Translations under genes and position numbers: made by a program
From: Saccharum officinarum
Taxonomy: Eukaryota; Streptophyta; Magnoliopsida; Poales; Poaceae
Assembly: GCA_020631735.1 (NCBI GenBank)
Contig: CM036160.1
Coordinates: 728,407 to 792,406 of the forward strand
Reading direction: 5' to 3'
DNA length: 64,000 nucleotides
The notes under the pieces: model-generated
Told to the model about the DNA's origin: nothing
Seen by the model: only the letters and a program-made list of their open reading frames with translations
Database searches by the model: none
Part shown: positions 1 to 10,165 of the stretch, in pieces
Layout of the letters: each line of letters opens with the position of its first letter
How positions within the stretch are numbered: the first letter of the stretch is position 1

Positions 1-2244
1 GTCAATAAATCACCACACACACATCGAGCAATCATACACAAAGCAACAATACATCTAAATTAGAACAGTACATCAATCATAGGAAAATAAGTCAAAGAGT
101 TTGAAACACGATTCTACGCATCGCTACGAACACAGTCGTGAGAGGCAAGCTAATCGGAGCTACGGTGGAAAAGATACATCTACCGACAGATCTATTCATA
201 AATCTATGTGTTTTAATTATATAAAAACATATATAAGATATTTTATAGATAATAGAAATTAAGCCAAATTTAGATTCGAATTATAAAACTAAAGTAAAAC
301 AAATCATATTTTATTTTGAAAGCTGAGTTTAAACTAGCCATATTTTACTAACATATATTATCGTATAATTCAAGTTATATTTTATCTTTGCCAAAATAAA
401 AGAGAGCACCTACTCGAATTGCATGTGGCATGGATTCGAGCTAAACAAACTATTACAATATAAAAAACACATTGGTGATTGTAATTAATTAAACCATATA
501 AATATTTGCATATGAAGTGTGACACCTATATTATTTTTAAATTAGAAAACTCGTTGCCTGTACATTAATCAAATTAATTAATATTTATCTATAAACAGTG
601 AAACAGGTGGCAGATCAACTTCGCTGCTAAATTATCGATTACATCGACACGACCTGAACGCAACAAGAACAAACTAAATCGGAGCTAAACGATAAAGATA
701 TCAAGAGTTTAAGGTTTAGAAAGGATTATTTGGCAAGAATGATATTTTTGGTACTTCACGTTCAAACGATAGATTAAAGATAAAGATGATTATCATCATG
801 GGCAAAAGAATCAATGCATGGAGCGGCTGACCTTCAACTATTCATCAGGGTGCTCGTTTGCATGCTGCACGATGTAGCTTGCTAGTAGCAAAGACAGGGC
901 GATCGATTTGCAGCTGCATGAGATGGAGTGAAGTTGATTGACAAAAGGAAGGAACACGATTAAGCATAAAAATAAATAGATCGAAGGGATATAGGAGATC
1001 GACGTGTAGGATAGATTGTGCACCTACTCTGCTGGCTTTGTAGCGCTTAATCGCTGACTTGTACGTGCATGTGCAAAACGGCGACAACTTGGTGATCTTC
1101 CTCGCATGCAGGAAGGCTTGCTCTCGATCCGTTGCTCACAAGCACGATGGCCTTCTCTGGCGTGAGGCAGCTCTGCGGCAGATCGCTCCTCACGGCGTGG
1201 CTGGGACGTTCGAGAAGTGACAAGGCGATGGTGGCATGCGGCGGAGCTCTGATGGCTGGGCAGAAACGCAAAGCTGAGATCGGTGACGGCGGCGACAACG
1301 GCGACGGCGAGAGAAAGAGGAGAGAAATATAATTTACTACACGAGGGATTTCCTAAACTAGGGGCTCCCTTTACGGTAGTTTTGGTGTGCTTTGCCCATG
1401 GGGTAGGTACGTATATATAGGGAGGAAAACTCTCCACCTCCATGTCAACTAGCGATATAGTGCTAATTAACGTTGCACCATCCAGCTCCGCTAATAGGCC
1501 TAAGTAATCATTTAAGCCCATTAGTAAATAAATGTATGGGCCTTTGAGATTTATTAGGATTATTGCACATGGGCTTTGAGAGTTGGAAAACAAATGAGAG
1601 ATTTATTATTTTCAGAATTAATTATTTTCATGGATAAAATAATTCTAGAAAAGTCCATAATTATTATTTAAGCCGCGAAAAATACTCCGAAAGCTCTGAA
1701 AATTCAGGGAAATTTTCCAGAGACATTATGGAACATGAGGAACCCAAATAAAGTATTTGGAGCTCACTAAAAGGTAATTTTGGAGCATCTAAAAATTAGA
1801 TTATGCTCACAGACAAGTGAAAATAAGCTACAGAAAAAGTCAGAAAAATTCCCGAGAAGTTTGTAGAGATTGATTGATGGACGAGAAACTGAAAGGAGTG
1901 ATTTGGGTTACAAAGAAAATATTTTGGAAAGCTCTCAATGAAACTTGAGCTGAGAGACAAGAAATTTGATTGCAGAAAAAAGGATAAAGGTATAGCAGAG
2001 AAGGATAATTACCTACTAAACGCATTTTAATAAAAACAGTTTGAATTGATTTTTGTACCTTGGTCAAAACCAAACAATACAAAAACACAATGCATTAGCA
2101 TGTATGCACAACAATGTTGCTACATCCTAAGATGAATTTTAATTTAACGAAAATTTTTATTTTCCTATGTTTTCATGAGCACAAAAATACACAATTAAAT
2201 CATTTTAGCTCTATTTCCAAATAAGCAATTTTTCGGGTGTTACA
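1..2244 (-). repeat. 3' LTR of the LARD (truncated by window)
   Basis: Bases 1-2244 align without gaps to 5745-7988 at a constant offset of 5744. I count about eight substitutions by eye, for example near 135, 895, 1171, 1395, 1477, 1614 and 1927, which is about 0.36 percent. This points to a young insertion. The GC-rich stretch around 1020-1330 yields several overlapping ORFs on both strands, but these are LTR sequence and not host genes. Confidence 0.9.
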
Positions 2245-2245
2245 A

Positions 2246-2282
2246 TTCTACCCCCTTAAGATGAATCTCGTCCCGAGATTCG
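2246..2282 (-). other. Polypurine tract and conserved pre-LTR motif of the LARD
   Basis: Read on the minus strand, a GGGACGAGATTC motif is followed by CTTAAGGGGGTAG and then the LTR start. The same arrangement (GAGGACGAGATTC, then a G-rich tract) precedes the 3' LTR of the autonomous gypsy element. It is the expected plus-strand primer for retrotransposon DNA synthesis. Confidence 0.8.
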
Positions 2283-2399
2283 GAAGATGATGATAAAAGA
2301 GATAATGACACTTTGTCTTTATTTGATCCTCATTTTTTCAAATTACTCTTTCGTTCAGAGTCATAAGACAGTTTCTCATATCCCGACTGACTAATCTGC

Positions 2400-3185
2400 C
2401 TAAACATGATCATCTCTCCTATTGAGCTCCTCCAAAGTTATTTGTTCCTCTGCTATGACTTCAGTAAACTCATGGTCCACTTTGCTATCCTTGGTGTACC
2501 TATCTTCTAATTGATCATTCTCATCTCCCTCAGGTAAAAGTCGACCACCTTGATACTCAATTCTTTTCCCTGACGGTGTTGTTAAGAGCATTGTGCACCG
2601 AGTACCATGAATCACTCCTTTGTGTGCACAGAGCCATCCATTACCAAGAACCATGCGAATTTTAAGTGACTCCAACACAATGAGTGTCGCGGTGAAGTTT
2701 TCTTTGTTTATGATAAGACTGACATTCGGGCATATCTGATCTGCCTGCATTTCTCCCACTGGGGTTTGAACTAGCAAAGGCCTCCTCATTGGACACTTCA
2801 CCATCTTGCACGTCTCTACCATGTCGGCGGAAATGAAAGAATGCGAAGCACTAGGGTCAATTAAAGCAAAAACTTGTACTGAACTTACTTGAATATAACC
2901 TCCCACTACTTTGGTAACTCCATGAATTTTATCCATATCCACATTGCTCAGTCTTCCATTGACATAGTTTTGCTGCGCTTTGCTTCCTTGAACAGGCTTC
3001 TTATGGGCTTTCCTTTTTCGCTTTCGTTGTTGTGGATTCTGACTTAGTTCACTCCCAACTTGCTCTTCAACATTATTATTTTGATAGTGCTCGGCTTCAT
3101 CATACCCATAACATCCTTCAATGGCAGAAACATCAATCTTTTCCCACATATTAGTGCGAGACGTCATATAGGGCTCCTGAGTCAT
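2400..3185 (-). CDS. Retropepsin-like ORF of the LARD (gag-pol remnant, protease fold only)
   Basis: This 261-residue ORF is the only sizeable coding region inside the LARD. A basic segment (RKRKRKAHKK, about residues 54-63) is followed by a retropepsin-like region from about residue 95 to 215, as found at the gag-protease junction of plant gypsy elements. The active-site position reads DPSASHSF, where active retropepsins have D-S/T-G (and D-P-G occurs in some plant elements). The Gly is therefore replaced by Ser, and activity is doubtful. No zinc knuckle or RT motif is visible. The frame is open from 3185 to the stop and may be decaying slowly, or may have been kept for a non-protease role. 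Domain assignment is by eye and should be tested against RVP_2 profiles. Confidence 0.65.
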   Translation of the reverse strand: MTQEPYMTSRTNMWEKIDVSAIEGCYGYDEAEHYQNNNVEEQVGSELSQNPQQRKRKRKAHKKPVQGSKAQQNYVNGRLSNVDMDKIHGVTKVVGGYIQVSSVQVFALIDPSASHSFISADMVETCKMVKCPMRRPLLVQTPVGEMQADQICPNVSLIINKENFTATLIVLESLKIRMVLGNGWLCAHKGVIHGTRCTMLLTTPSGKRIEYQGGRLLPEGDENDQLEDRYTKDSKVDHEFTEVIAEEQITLEELNRRDDHV

Positions 3186-4388
3186 GAGACACTACACTTC
3201 CTGTCATCAAGTGACCAACATCAGCAACACGAGCAAGTATAGATGATCATAATCATGAACTATCCAAAAGGACAACTCTCGTCTCCATGGATCCAAAATT
3301 ATCAACCTTGTTCACAGAACATTTTTGCTCAAGAGTGGCAACTCAATCATGGAGACTAACCAATACTTCCAACTAAAGAGTTCAATCTTAATAATCCTTC
3401 TTTACATTGGCTACCTCCCTTAAAATAAGAGACACCGAATAGGGTAGCTTGAACCTTTCTTCTAGATGAGCTACTTAGCATAAAAGTGTTCTGACATCCC
3501 AATGATACTCTTGTGTATGGGTAAGAACAAGAAATCTGAAATTTCTCACGAGCAGAAAATCAGCAGTGCAGTAAAACAGCTGTAACTCTCATTTTGTTAA
3601 TCCAATGAAGCTGTAGTTTACACCGATGAAAAGCTTATAAAATTCTCTGCAACTTACTTATAGAACACACTTCCAGATTCTGCAGTTAATGTAGTCGAAC
3701 ACAGTGCCCAACAGAAACTGTTCCAGGGTTCAGGCAGCGTAGTTGTATTGCCTTGTGATTTTTGTATCTCCCAAACCAAAATAGCTTTGAAGGTGGTTCT
3801 TGTGTTCAGAGAAAGATCTAGAAGTCTACTTTTGTCCAGAATTTTCCCATAATTTTTTTATAGTCCGAAAATAGAGGTATAAGCCAAAGAAGACAGATTG
3901 CTCCGAAAAGACAGAATAGGGAGAAAACAGAAGATAACCAAAACCCAACTATATCTATCCATTAATCCTTATGCCTTAATCCTATATCTAAATGAAATTG
4001 TAGGAATACTCCACAAGATCATTGCAATCATTACAAAGCTCCAAATCAAGCAAAAGCATAATTATAATTCAACAAGCAATAAAGGTGCACAAAACAATCA
4101 TTGACTCAATTTGCGATACTATCGTTCTCTTCATACCAAGGGTAAAGATCCTAAAGCTCCTCTTTTAATTTCGCAAGAAGGGGGTGAGGAATGGTTCTAA
4201 AAAGCATATCAAATCAAGGAGTGTAGATGAGATCAAAGGCTTAAAACAAGCATCATGGAGAAGATGAATATCAAGGGTGGGGATATAATGGAGAAGAAAT
4301 ATCAAGGTTTATAGACAAGGAAGTTATAGCAATTTTAAAACCTTAAGACGACCGATTTCTAATTAGGCTTGCGTCCTACAGTCAGCAT
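3186..4388 (-). other. Non-coding leader of the LARD
   Basis: About 1.2 kb between the primer site and the protease-like ORF, in element orientation. It is AT-rich with stops in all frames apart from a short plus-strand ORF (3898-4104) that I regard as chance. It resembles the untranslated leader of Tekay elements in position and in having runs such as AAAGCTT near the 5' side. No gag domain was recognised, so gag has been lost or has diverged. Confidence 0.5.
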
Positions 4389-4401
4389 TGCTCTGATACC
4401 A
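4389..4401 (-). other. Primer binding site of the LARD (initiator Met tRNA type)
   Basis: On the minus strand the LTR end GGGTGTGACA is followed after 3 bp by TGGTATCAGAGC. This is complementary to the 3' end of plant initiator methionine tRNA and is the standard primer site of plant LTR elements. Confidence 0.85.
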
Positions 4402-4404
4402 ATC

Positions 4405-7400
4405 TGTCACACCCGGTTTTAAGGACAAAACCAGACATACACCATATGTGAAATAAAAAAAAGACAAATCTCACATATAGCCACAGATAAGTGGAATATC
4501 AAAAGACAAATGCTTAATAGACATAACACAATAGTATAAAATATACCTTAAAGAGCAACACAGCGGAAAGACAACTCCGAACACCGGTGCAACCTTCACT
4601 CCAGGATCAAACTAACTGGTTGATCACAAGCCTAACAATTCCAGAATCTAACAGTCTGATACTCTTCCTGAGATGTGGGGAAATAGCAAGAGTGAGTCCA
4701 TGTCGAACTCAACAAATATATCATAGGGTTCATGAGGCTCAAAAGGTTTGACACGGGTTTACTGCAATAGCTTTTAGTGAGTCATCTCTTTAACAATTGA
4801 GTAGCAACAAGTTTACCAAAATCCCAAATAACCTCATGATCATGTAAACGAGAATAACATATAGCAAGAAACAATAATCATTAGTGAGCATCAATATCAT
4901 CAGTATTATCATTATCATCAGTGTTCATCATTTATTCTGTAAGGGTCCAAGGCCACTCGTGACCGTGAGCACGGCTGTTATAACAGTTTTACACTCTGTA
5001 GAGGTTGTACACTTTCACTGTGAGTCATGATTTACCCTTTCGCCCGAGGTAGCTAATCTCTTGACCCACTTCCAAGGAAGGTCGGCAGGGTTCACTATGA
5101 AGCCTTTCAAAGGTTCGTCTAACAAGTTAGGGCCATTAGATTCACTCGGCAAACAGATGTAGAGCCCCCTTCCAAATGGCACAATAACGCGCAGCCTATA
5201 CATATAAGGATAGAGGCCGCACTATACCCGATTCGTCAAGCCGTTCTTACGCCATGAAGGAATACCTCTAACAAGCTAGAAAAGGTCCTCATACTTGACT
5301 AAAGCCAGAGCCATTTTAGCCCTCACAGTTGTACTGTAAGTCCCGGATGTTCGCTTACAGAAAAGTCCTTAGGGAGAGAAACTAGAGCACCATAAAAACA
5401 ACCAAATATGCTCTAGCCCTCTTGAGCCATATTGCTTTAAAGCATCATTTAAACGTTTATTGCATATATCATTAGTCAAGTTACAGATCATGATTATTCA
5501 AAAAGAGCACTAGCATCACTACCCAATGCAATGTCCCATAGGTGTCAAGGTACAAGATACAAAAGCTAGGATATCCTTAATGGTAACAAGGTAGACACAT
5601 GCACATGAATTAAATATATTAAAGATGAATAGGAAACAAGGATAATCCCATGCTATACTTGCCTTAAATCAAGATCTTTCTCTGATCCAAATCTTCAATT
5701 AATAGCTTCTTGAATCTTCACGTATAGCTCACCGACTGGACTTGGTCAATAAATCACCACACACACATCGAGCAATCATACACAAAGCAACAATACATCT
5801 AAATTAGAACAGTACATCAATCATAGGAAAATAAGTCAAAGAGTTTGAAACACGATTCTACGCATCGCTACGAACACAGTCGCGAGAGGCAAGCTAATCG
5901 GAGCTACGGTGGAAAAGATACATCTACCGACAGATCTATTCATAAATCTATGTGTTTTAATTATATAAAAACATATATAAGATATTTTATAGATAATAGA
6001 AATTAAGCCAAATTTAGATTCGAATTATAAAACTAAAGTAAAACAAATCATATTTTATTTTGAAAGCTGAGTTTAAACTAGCCATATTTTACTAACATAT
6101 ATTATCGTATAATTCAAGTTATATTTTATCTTTGCCAAAATAAAAGAGAGCACCTACTCGAATTGCATGTGGCATGGATTCGAGCTAAACAAACTATTAC
6201 AATATAAAAAACACATTGGTGATTGTAATTAATTAAACCATATAAATATTTGCATATGAAGTGTGACACCTATATTATTTTTAAATTAGAAAACTCGTTG
6301 CCTGTACATTAATCAAATTAATTAATATTTATCTATAAACAGTGAAACAGGTGGCAGATCAACTTCGCTGCTAAATTATCGATTACATCGACACGACCTG
6401 AACGCAACAAGAACAAACTAAATCGGAGCTAAACGATAAAGATATCAAGAGTTTAAGGTTTAGAAAGGATTATTTGGCAAGAATGATATTTTTGGTACTT
6501 CACGTTCAAACGATAGATTAAAGATAAAGATGATTATCATCATGGGCAAAAGAATCAATGCATGGAGCGGCTGACCTTCAACTATTCATCAGGGTGCTCG
6601 TTTGCATGCTGCACGATGTAGCTTGCTAGTAGCAAAGATAGGGCGATCGATTTGCAGCTGCATGAGATGGAGTGAAGTTGATTGACAAAAGGAAGGAACA
6701 CGATTAAGCATAAAAATAAATAGATCGAAGGGATATAGGAGATCGACGTGTAGGATAGATTGTGCACCTACTCTGCTGGCTTTGTAGCGCTTAATCGCTG
6801 ACTTGTACGTGCATGTGCAAAACGGCGACAACTTGGTGATCTTCCTCGCATGCAGGAAGGCTTGCTCTCGATCCGTTGCTCACAAGCACGATGGCCTTCT
6901 CTGGCGTGAGGCAGCGCTGCGGCAGATCGCTCCTCACGGCGTGGCTGGGACGTTCGAGAAGTGACAAGGCGATGGTGGCATGCGGCGGAGCTCTGATGGC
7001 TGGGCAGAAACGCAAAGCTGAGATCGGTGACGGCGGCGACAACGGCGACGGCGAGAGAAAGAGGAGAGAAATATAATTTACTACACGAGGGATTTCCTAA
7101 ACTAGGGGCTCCCTTTACGGTAGTTTTGGTGTGCTTTACCCATGGGGTAGGTACGTATATATAGGGAGGAAAACTCTCCACCTCCATGTCAACTAGCGAT
7201 ATAGTGCTAATTAACGTTGCATCATCCACCTCCGCTAATAGGCCTAAGTAATCATTTAAGCCCATTAGTAAATAAATGTATGGGCCTTTGAGATTTATTA
7301 GGATTATTGCACATGGGCTTTGAGAGTTGGAAAACAAATGAGAGATTTATTATTTTCGGAATTAATTATTTTCATGGATAAAATAATTCTAGAAAAGTCC

Positions 7401-7988
7401 ATAATTATTATTTAAGCCGCGAAAAATACTCCGAAAGCTCTGAAAATTCAGGGAAATTTTCCAGAGACATTATGGAACATGAGGAACCCAAATAAAGTAT
7501 TTGGAGCTCACTAAAAGGTAATTTTGGAGCATCTAAAAATTAGATTATGCTCACAGACAAGTGAAAATAAGCTACAGAAAAAGTCAGAAAAATTCCCGAG
7601 AAGTTTGTAGAGATTGATTGATGGACGAGAAACTGAAAGGAGTGATTTGGGTTACAAAGAAAATATTTTGGGAAGCTCTCAATGAAACTTGAGCTGAGAG
7701 ACAAGAAATTTGATTGCAGAAAAAAGGATAAAGGTATAGCAGAGAAGGATAATTACCTACTAAACGCATTTTAATAAAAACAGTTTGAATTGATTTTTGT
7801 ACCTTGGTCAAAACCAAACAATACAAAAACACAATGCATTAGCATGTATGCACAACAATGTTGCTACATCCTAAGATGAATTTTAATTTAACGAAAATTT
7901 TTATTTTCCTATGTTTTCATGAGCACAAAAATACACAATTAAATCATTTTAGCTCTATTTCCAAATAAGCAATTTTTCGGGTGTTACA
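4405..7988 (-). repeat. 5' LTR of the LARD (complete, 3,584 bp)
   Basis: It starts TGTAACACCC at 7988 and ends GGGTGTGACA at 4405 on the minus strand. The part at about 4680-5700 is visibly similar to about 16900-17900 of the Tekay LTR: both encode the shadow peptide YICLPSESNGPNLLDE and share the flanking text. The two LTR families are therefore related. A TATATATA stretch near 7155 could serve as a promoter. The 5 bp after the LTR are TGTGG. Confidence 0.9.
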
Positions 7989-8835
7989 TGTGGTAGGCAT
8001 ACTAGGAATGAAAGGTATATATACTAATTTTAATGAACTAATTGACCCGGCCACACAATTTTGTAAATTGAAGTATTACAAATTTATAATTTTCATAAGC
8101 AAATTGAAAGAAGTTAATAAAATACCCTAAATTCTTTATTTCTCTAACTAAACCATGAAATGTGGTAGACATACTAGCAATGAAAGGTGTATACTAGTTT
8201 TCATTCACTAATTTTAGCTTCCTTCATCAAAATATTCAAACTATCAAGAGATTAGAACTTAAATTGGCCTAGAAATCATAAAATAAAAAACCACATATAT
8301 ATACACCACAAAATGACAAGTGCTCTTGCTAAAACATGAAAAGATGAAGCTAATTACCTTTAAAGAAGTCACCGACGGAGTAAAAGCCTTGAGATGGATC
8401 AATGGCCGGAGATGAAAGCAAGAACAAGCAAGAACACAACCAAGAAGAAGCAGAGAAGTGAGCTCTCGGGCTTGGGCTAGAGAGGAAGAAGAGTTGAAAT
8501 AGGTGGGAGGCACTTTTAGTCCTGATTCCTATAACAGTCCGGGACTAAAGGCCAACCTTTAGTCCCGGTTTGTGCCACGGCCCGGGACAAACATTTAGTC
8601 CCGGGTGGTAACACCAATCGGGACTAAAGGTTAGCCTTTAGTCCCAGTTTGTAACACCACCCGGGACTAAAAGTCTCCCCTGACATGGCCTGGCGCCAGA
8701 GCCGTTGGACGGGAGACTTTTAGTCCCGGTTGGTGTTACTAACCTGGACTAAAGTCGTTTTTGGTCCCGGATACCAATTTTATCGGGACTAATGCTCATT
8801 TTAGACAACGACGAAAGGTCTGTTCTCTAGTAGTG
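7989..8835 (-). mobile_element. CACTA (En/Spm) transposon terminal fragment
   Basis: The right edge reads CACTACTAGAGAACA on the minus strand (8821-8835), a CACTA-type terminal inverted repeat. Inside it, 8513-8800 holds about ten copies, in both orientations, of a GGGACTAAA / TTTAGTCCC subterminal motif, as is usual for grass CACTA elements. Further in, an imperfect direct repeat of TGTGGTAGACATACTAG occurs at 7987 and 8160. No transposase is present. The left side ends at the LARD LTR, so the fragment is either cut by that insertion or a deletion derivative. The short minus ORF at 8259-8513 is the usual non-functional reading of this subterminal region. Confidence 0.75.
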
Positions 8836-9248
8836 ACTGCTTTACTTCTGTGATTTATTGTATTTTTTTAGTTGGTGTTATATAAATTTATGGTGCACGA
8901 TGGATTAGAAAGTTTTTTTAGTGAAATGACATCAAATTTTTTAAAAATAAATTATTTAAATTTGGTCCAATATTTTTGAAATTCCTGAAATTTCGTATTT
9001 ATCGCTGGGACCAGAATTGTTTTTACACCAGTGTTAACATAAATATGTATCACCAGTCACATGATTTTATTGAGATATATTACATTTATACACACATTAA
9101 AGTATATATATGGTATGCAGTTCACAATTTTATTTCCTCCGTCGACACACGGTATGTATAATACATGTATTCATGCATATACGACACTTACACGAACGTA
9201 TAACAAGCATGCATGCTGCACAGCTGCAGGCGTATGATGATAGAGAGT
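8836..9248. other. AT-rich spacer holding the PR-1 3' untranslated region
   Basis: About 0.4 kb between the CACTA end and the PR-1 stop codon. It is AT-rich with no gene visible. The PR-1 transcript, read leftwards, must end here. I cannot fix the polyadenylation site. Confidence 0.5.
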
Positions 9249-9752
9249 CTAGTACGGGCTCTGGCCGTCGAGGTTGCCCGGCGGGTTGTAGCTGCAGATG
9301 GCGAAGACGCCGCCGCTGTTGCTGCAGAGGACGGCGGCGCAGCCGATGCTGGTGGTGCCGCGCCACACCACCTGCGTGTACGCGCCGCACTTCTTTCCTG
9401 CTGCGCACGTGTTAGTGGCGTGGTCGTAGTACTGCTTCTGGGACACCCACAAACCCACGACGTCGGCGGCCGTATAGTTGGTGCCGGCGGCGCCCCAGAA
9501 GAGGTTCTCGCCGTAGGGCCCGCCGGAGAGCTTCAGCTTGCAGTCGTCCTGGCGCGTCGCCGCGTAGCTCTCCGCGTACGTGGCTAGGCTCTCGTTCCAC
9601 GACACGGGCTTGACACCCACGTCGGCGCGCGCCTCGTTGTGCAAGTTGACGACGTCGTCCTGCACCGAGCTCTGCGCCGCGCAGGGCGTCACCAGCAGGA
9701 CGATGGTTGCTAAGGCCACAGCTAAGGGCGCTAGCTTCCGTGAGTACGCCAT
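9249..9752 (-). CDS. PR1: Pathogenesis-related protein 1 (CAP superfamily, secreted)
   Basis: An intronless 167-residue secreted CAP protein. Residues 1-26 form a signal peptide (hydrophobic core, cleavage expected after CAA). Family signatures are NLHNEAR (36-42), GPYGENLFW (78-86), HATNTC (111-116), CGAYTQVVWRGTTSIGC (122-138) and CSYNPPGN (153-160). Six cysteines remain after cleavage (71, 116, 122, 138, 143, 153), as expected for three disulfides. His38, Glu82 and His111 fit the conserved CAP cavity. The last 11 residues, PPGNLDGQSPY, match the CAPE peptide pattern PxGNxxxxxPY. PR-1 proteins accumulate in the apoplast during salicylate-dependent defence and bind sterols. The start is the only Met before the signal peptide, with a TATA box about 90 bp upstream. 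Which PR-1 paralogue this is cannot be told here. Confidence 0.96.
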   Translation of the reverse strand: MAYSRKLAPLAVALATIVLLVTPCAAQSSVQDDVVNLHNEARADVGVKPVSWNESLATYAESYAATRQDDCKLKLSGGPYGENLFWGAAGTNYTAADVVGLWVSQKQYYDHATNTCAAGKKCGAYTQVVWRGTTSIGCAAVLCSNSGGVFAICSYNPPGNLDGQSPY

Positions 9753-9840
9753 TATTGCTGAACCAGTCTGTGAAGCTCGATCGGGTGATTTGCACCTTTG
9801 TATGTAAAAGATGTCTGTGACTAGCTGCAGATCGCGGGGG

Positions 9841-9848
9841 TATTTATA
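9841..9848 (-). promoter_or_regulatory. TATA box of PR-1
   Basis: TATAAATA on the minus strand lies 89 bp upstream of the PR-1 start codon, which leaves room for a 5' untranslated region of about 60 nt. Confidence 0.7.
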
Positions 9849-9945
9849 CTGGTAGCAGCATGGAGAGTGGGAGCTCGGTAACGACTTCTTCTCTTCAAGA
9901 TATACAATCCCTCAGCCTCCGAATAAATTAAAGGTTGAGATTCAT

Positions 9946-10165
9946 GTACCCCTTCGTCCTAAAATAGAGTGCATTGTGACTTTTTAAAATTTGTATTGAA
10001 ATACAATGCATTCTACATAATGACTATGTTTAGATTTGGCAAGGTTTGTTAAAAAGGAAGCCTTGATTTGAGGAGAAACTCTATAATTGGAATAATCTAT
10101 GGGTACATGCGTCATTTGAGTGTTCCCTTAAGTTGTCTTAGAAGTTATAGAATGCACTGTATTAC
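9946..10165. mobile_element. Stowaway-like MITE, right end lost at the copia insertion
   Basis: The left end reads CCTTCGTCCTAAAATAGAG, close to the Stowaway CTCCCTCCGTCC-type terminus. Inner inverted copies of AATAGAGTGCATT (9964 region) and AATGCACTGTATT (10151-10163) lie at the two ends. The second copy stops where the SIRE LTR starts at 10166, so the copia element appears to have inserted into this MITE. It sits in the PR-1 upstream region. Confidence 0.55.

Larger units (their letters stand above)
1..7988 (-). mobile_element. Gypsy-type LARD (non-autonomous LTR retrotransposon), left end outside window
   Basis: A minus-strand LTR element is bounded by LTRs that begin TGTAACACCC and end GGGTGTGACA in element orientation. 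One LTR is complete at 4405-7988 (3,584 bp). The other is cut by the window edge (1-2244). Only about 2.16 kb lies between them. It holds a primer binding site, a polypurine tract and one retropepsin-like ORF, and no reverse transcriptase, RNase H or integrase can be seen. Very long LTRs with almost no pol define a LARD. The LTR termini, the primer site and part of the LTR resemble the autonomous Tekay element at 15322-27089, so mobilisation by that family is a reasonable inference. The target-site duplication cannot be checked because the left boundary is missing. Confidence 0.85.

Noticed and set aside
1024..1593. 189-codon minus frame, repeated at 6768-7337, considered as a host gene pair
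   Set aside because: Both lie at the same place in the two LTRs of the LARD, so they duplicate with the LTR. No domain was recognised.
8259..8513. 84-codon minus frame as a membrane peptide gene
   Set aside because: It lies in the CACTA subterminal region, where this kind of reading occurs in many copies. No evidence of function.
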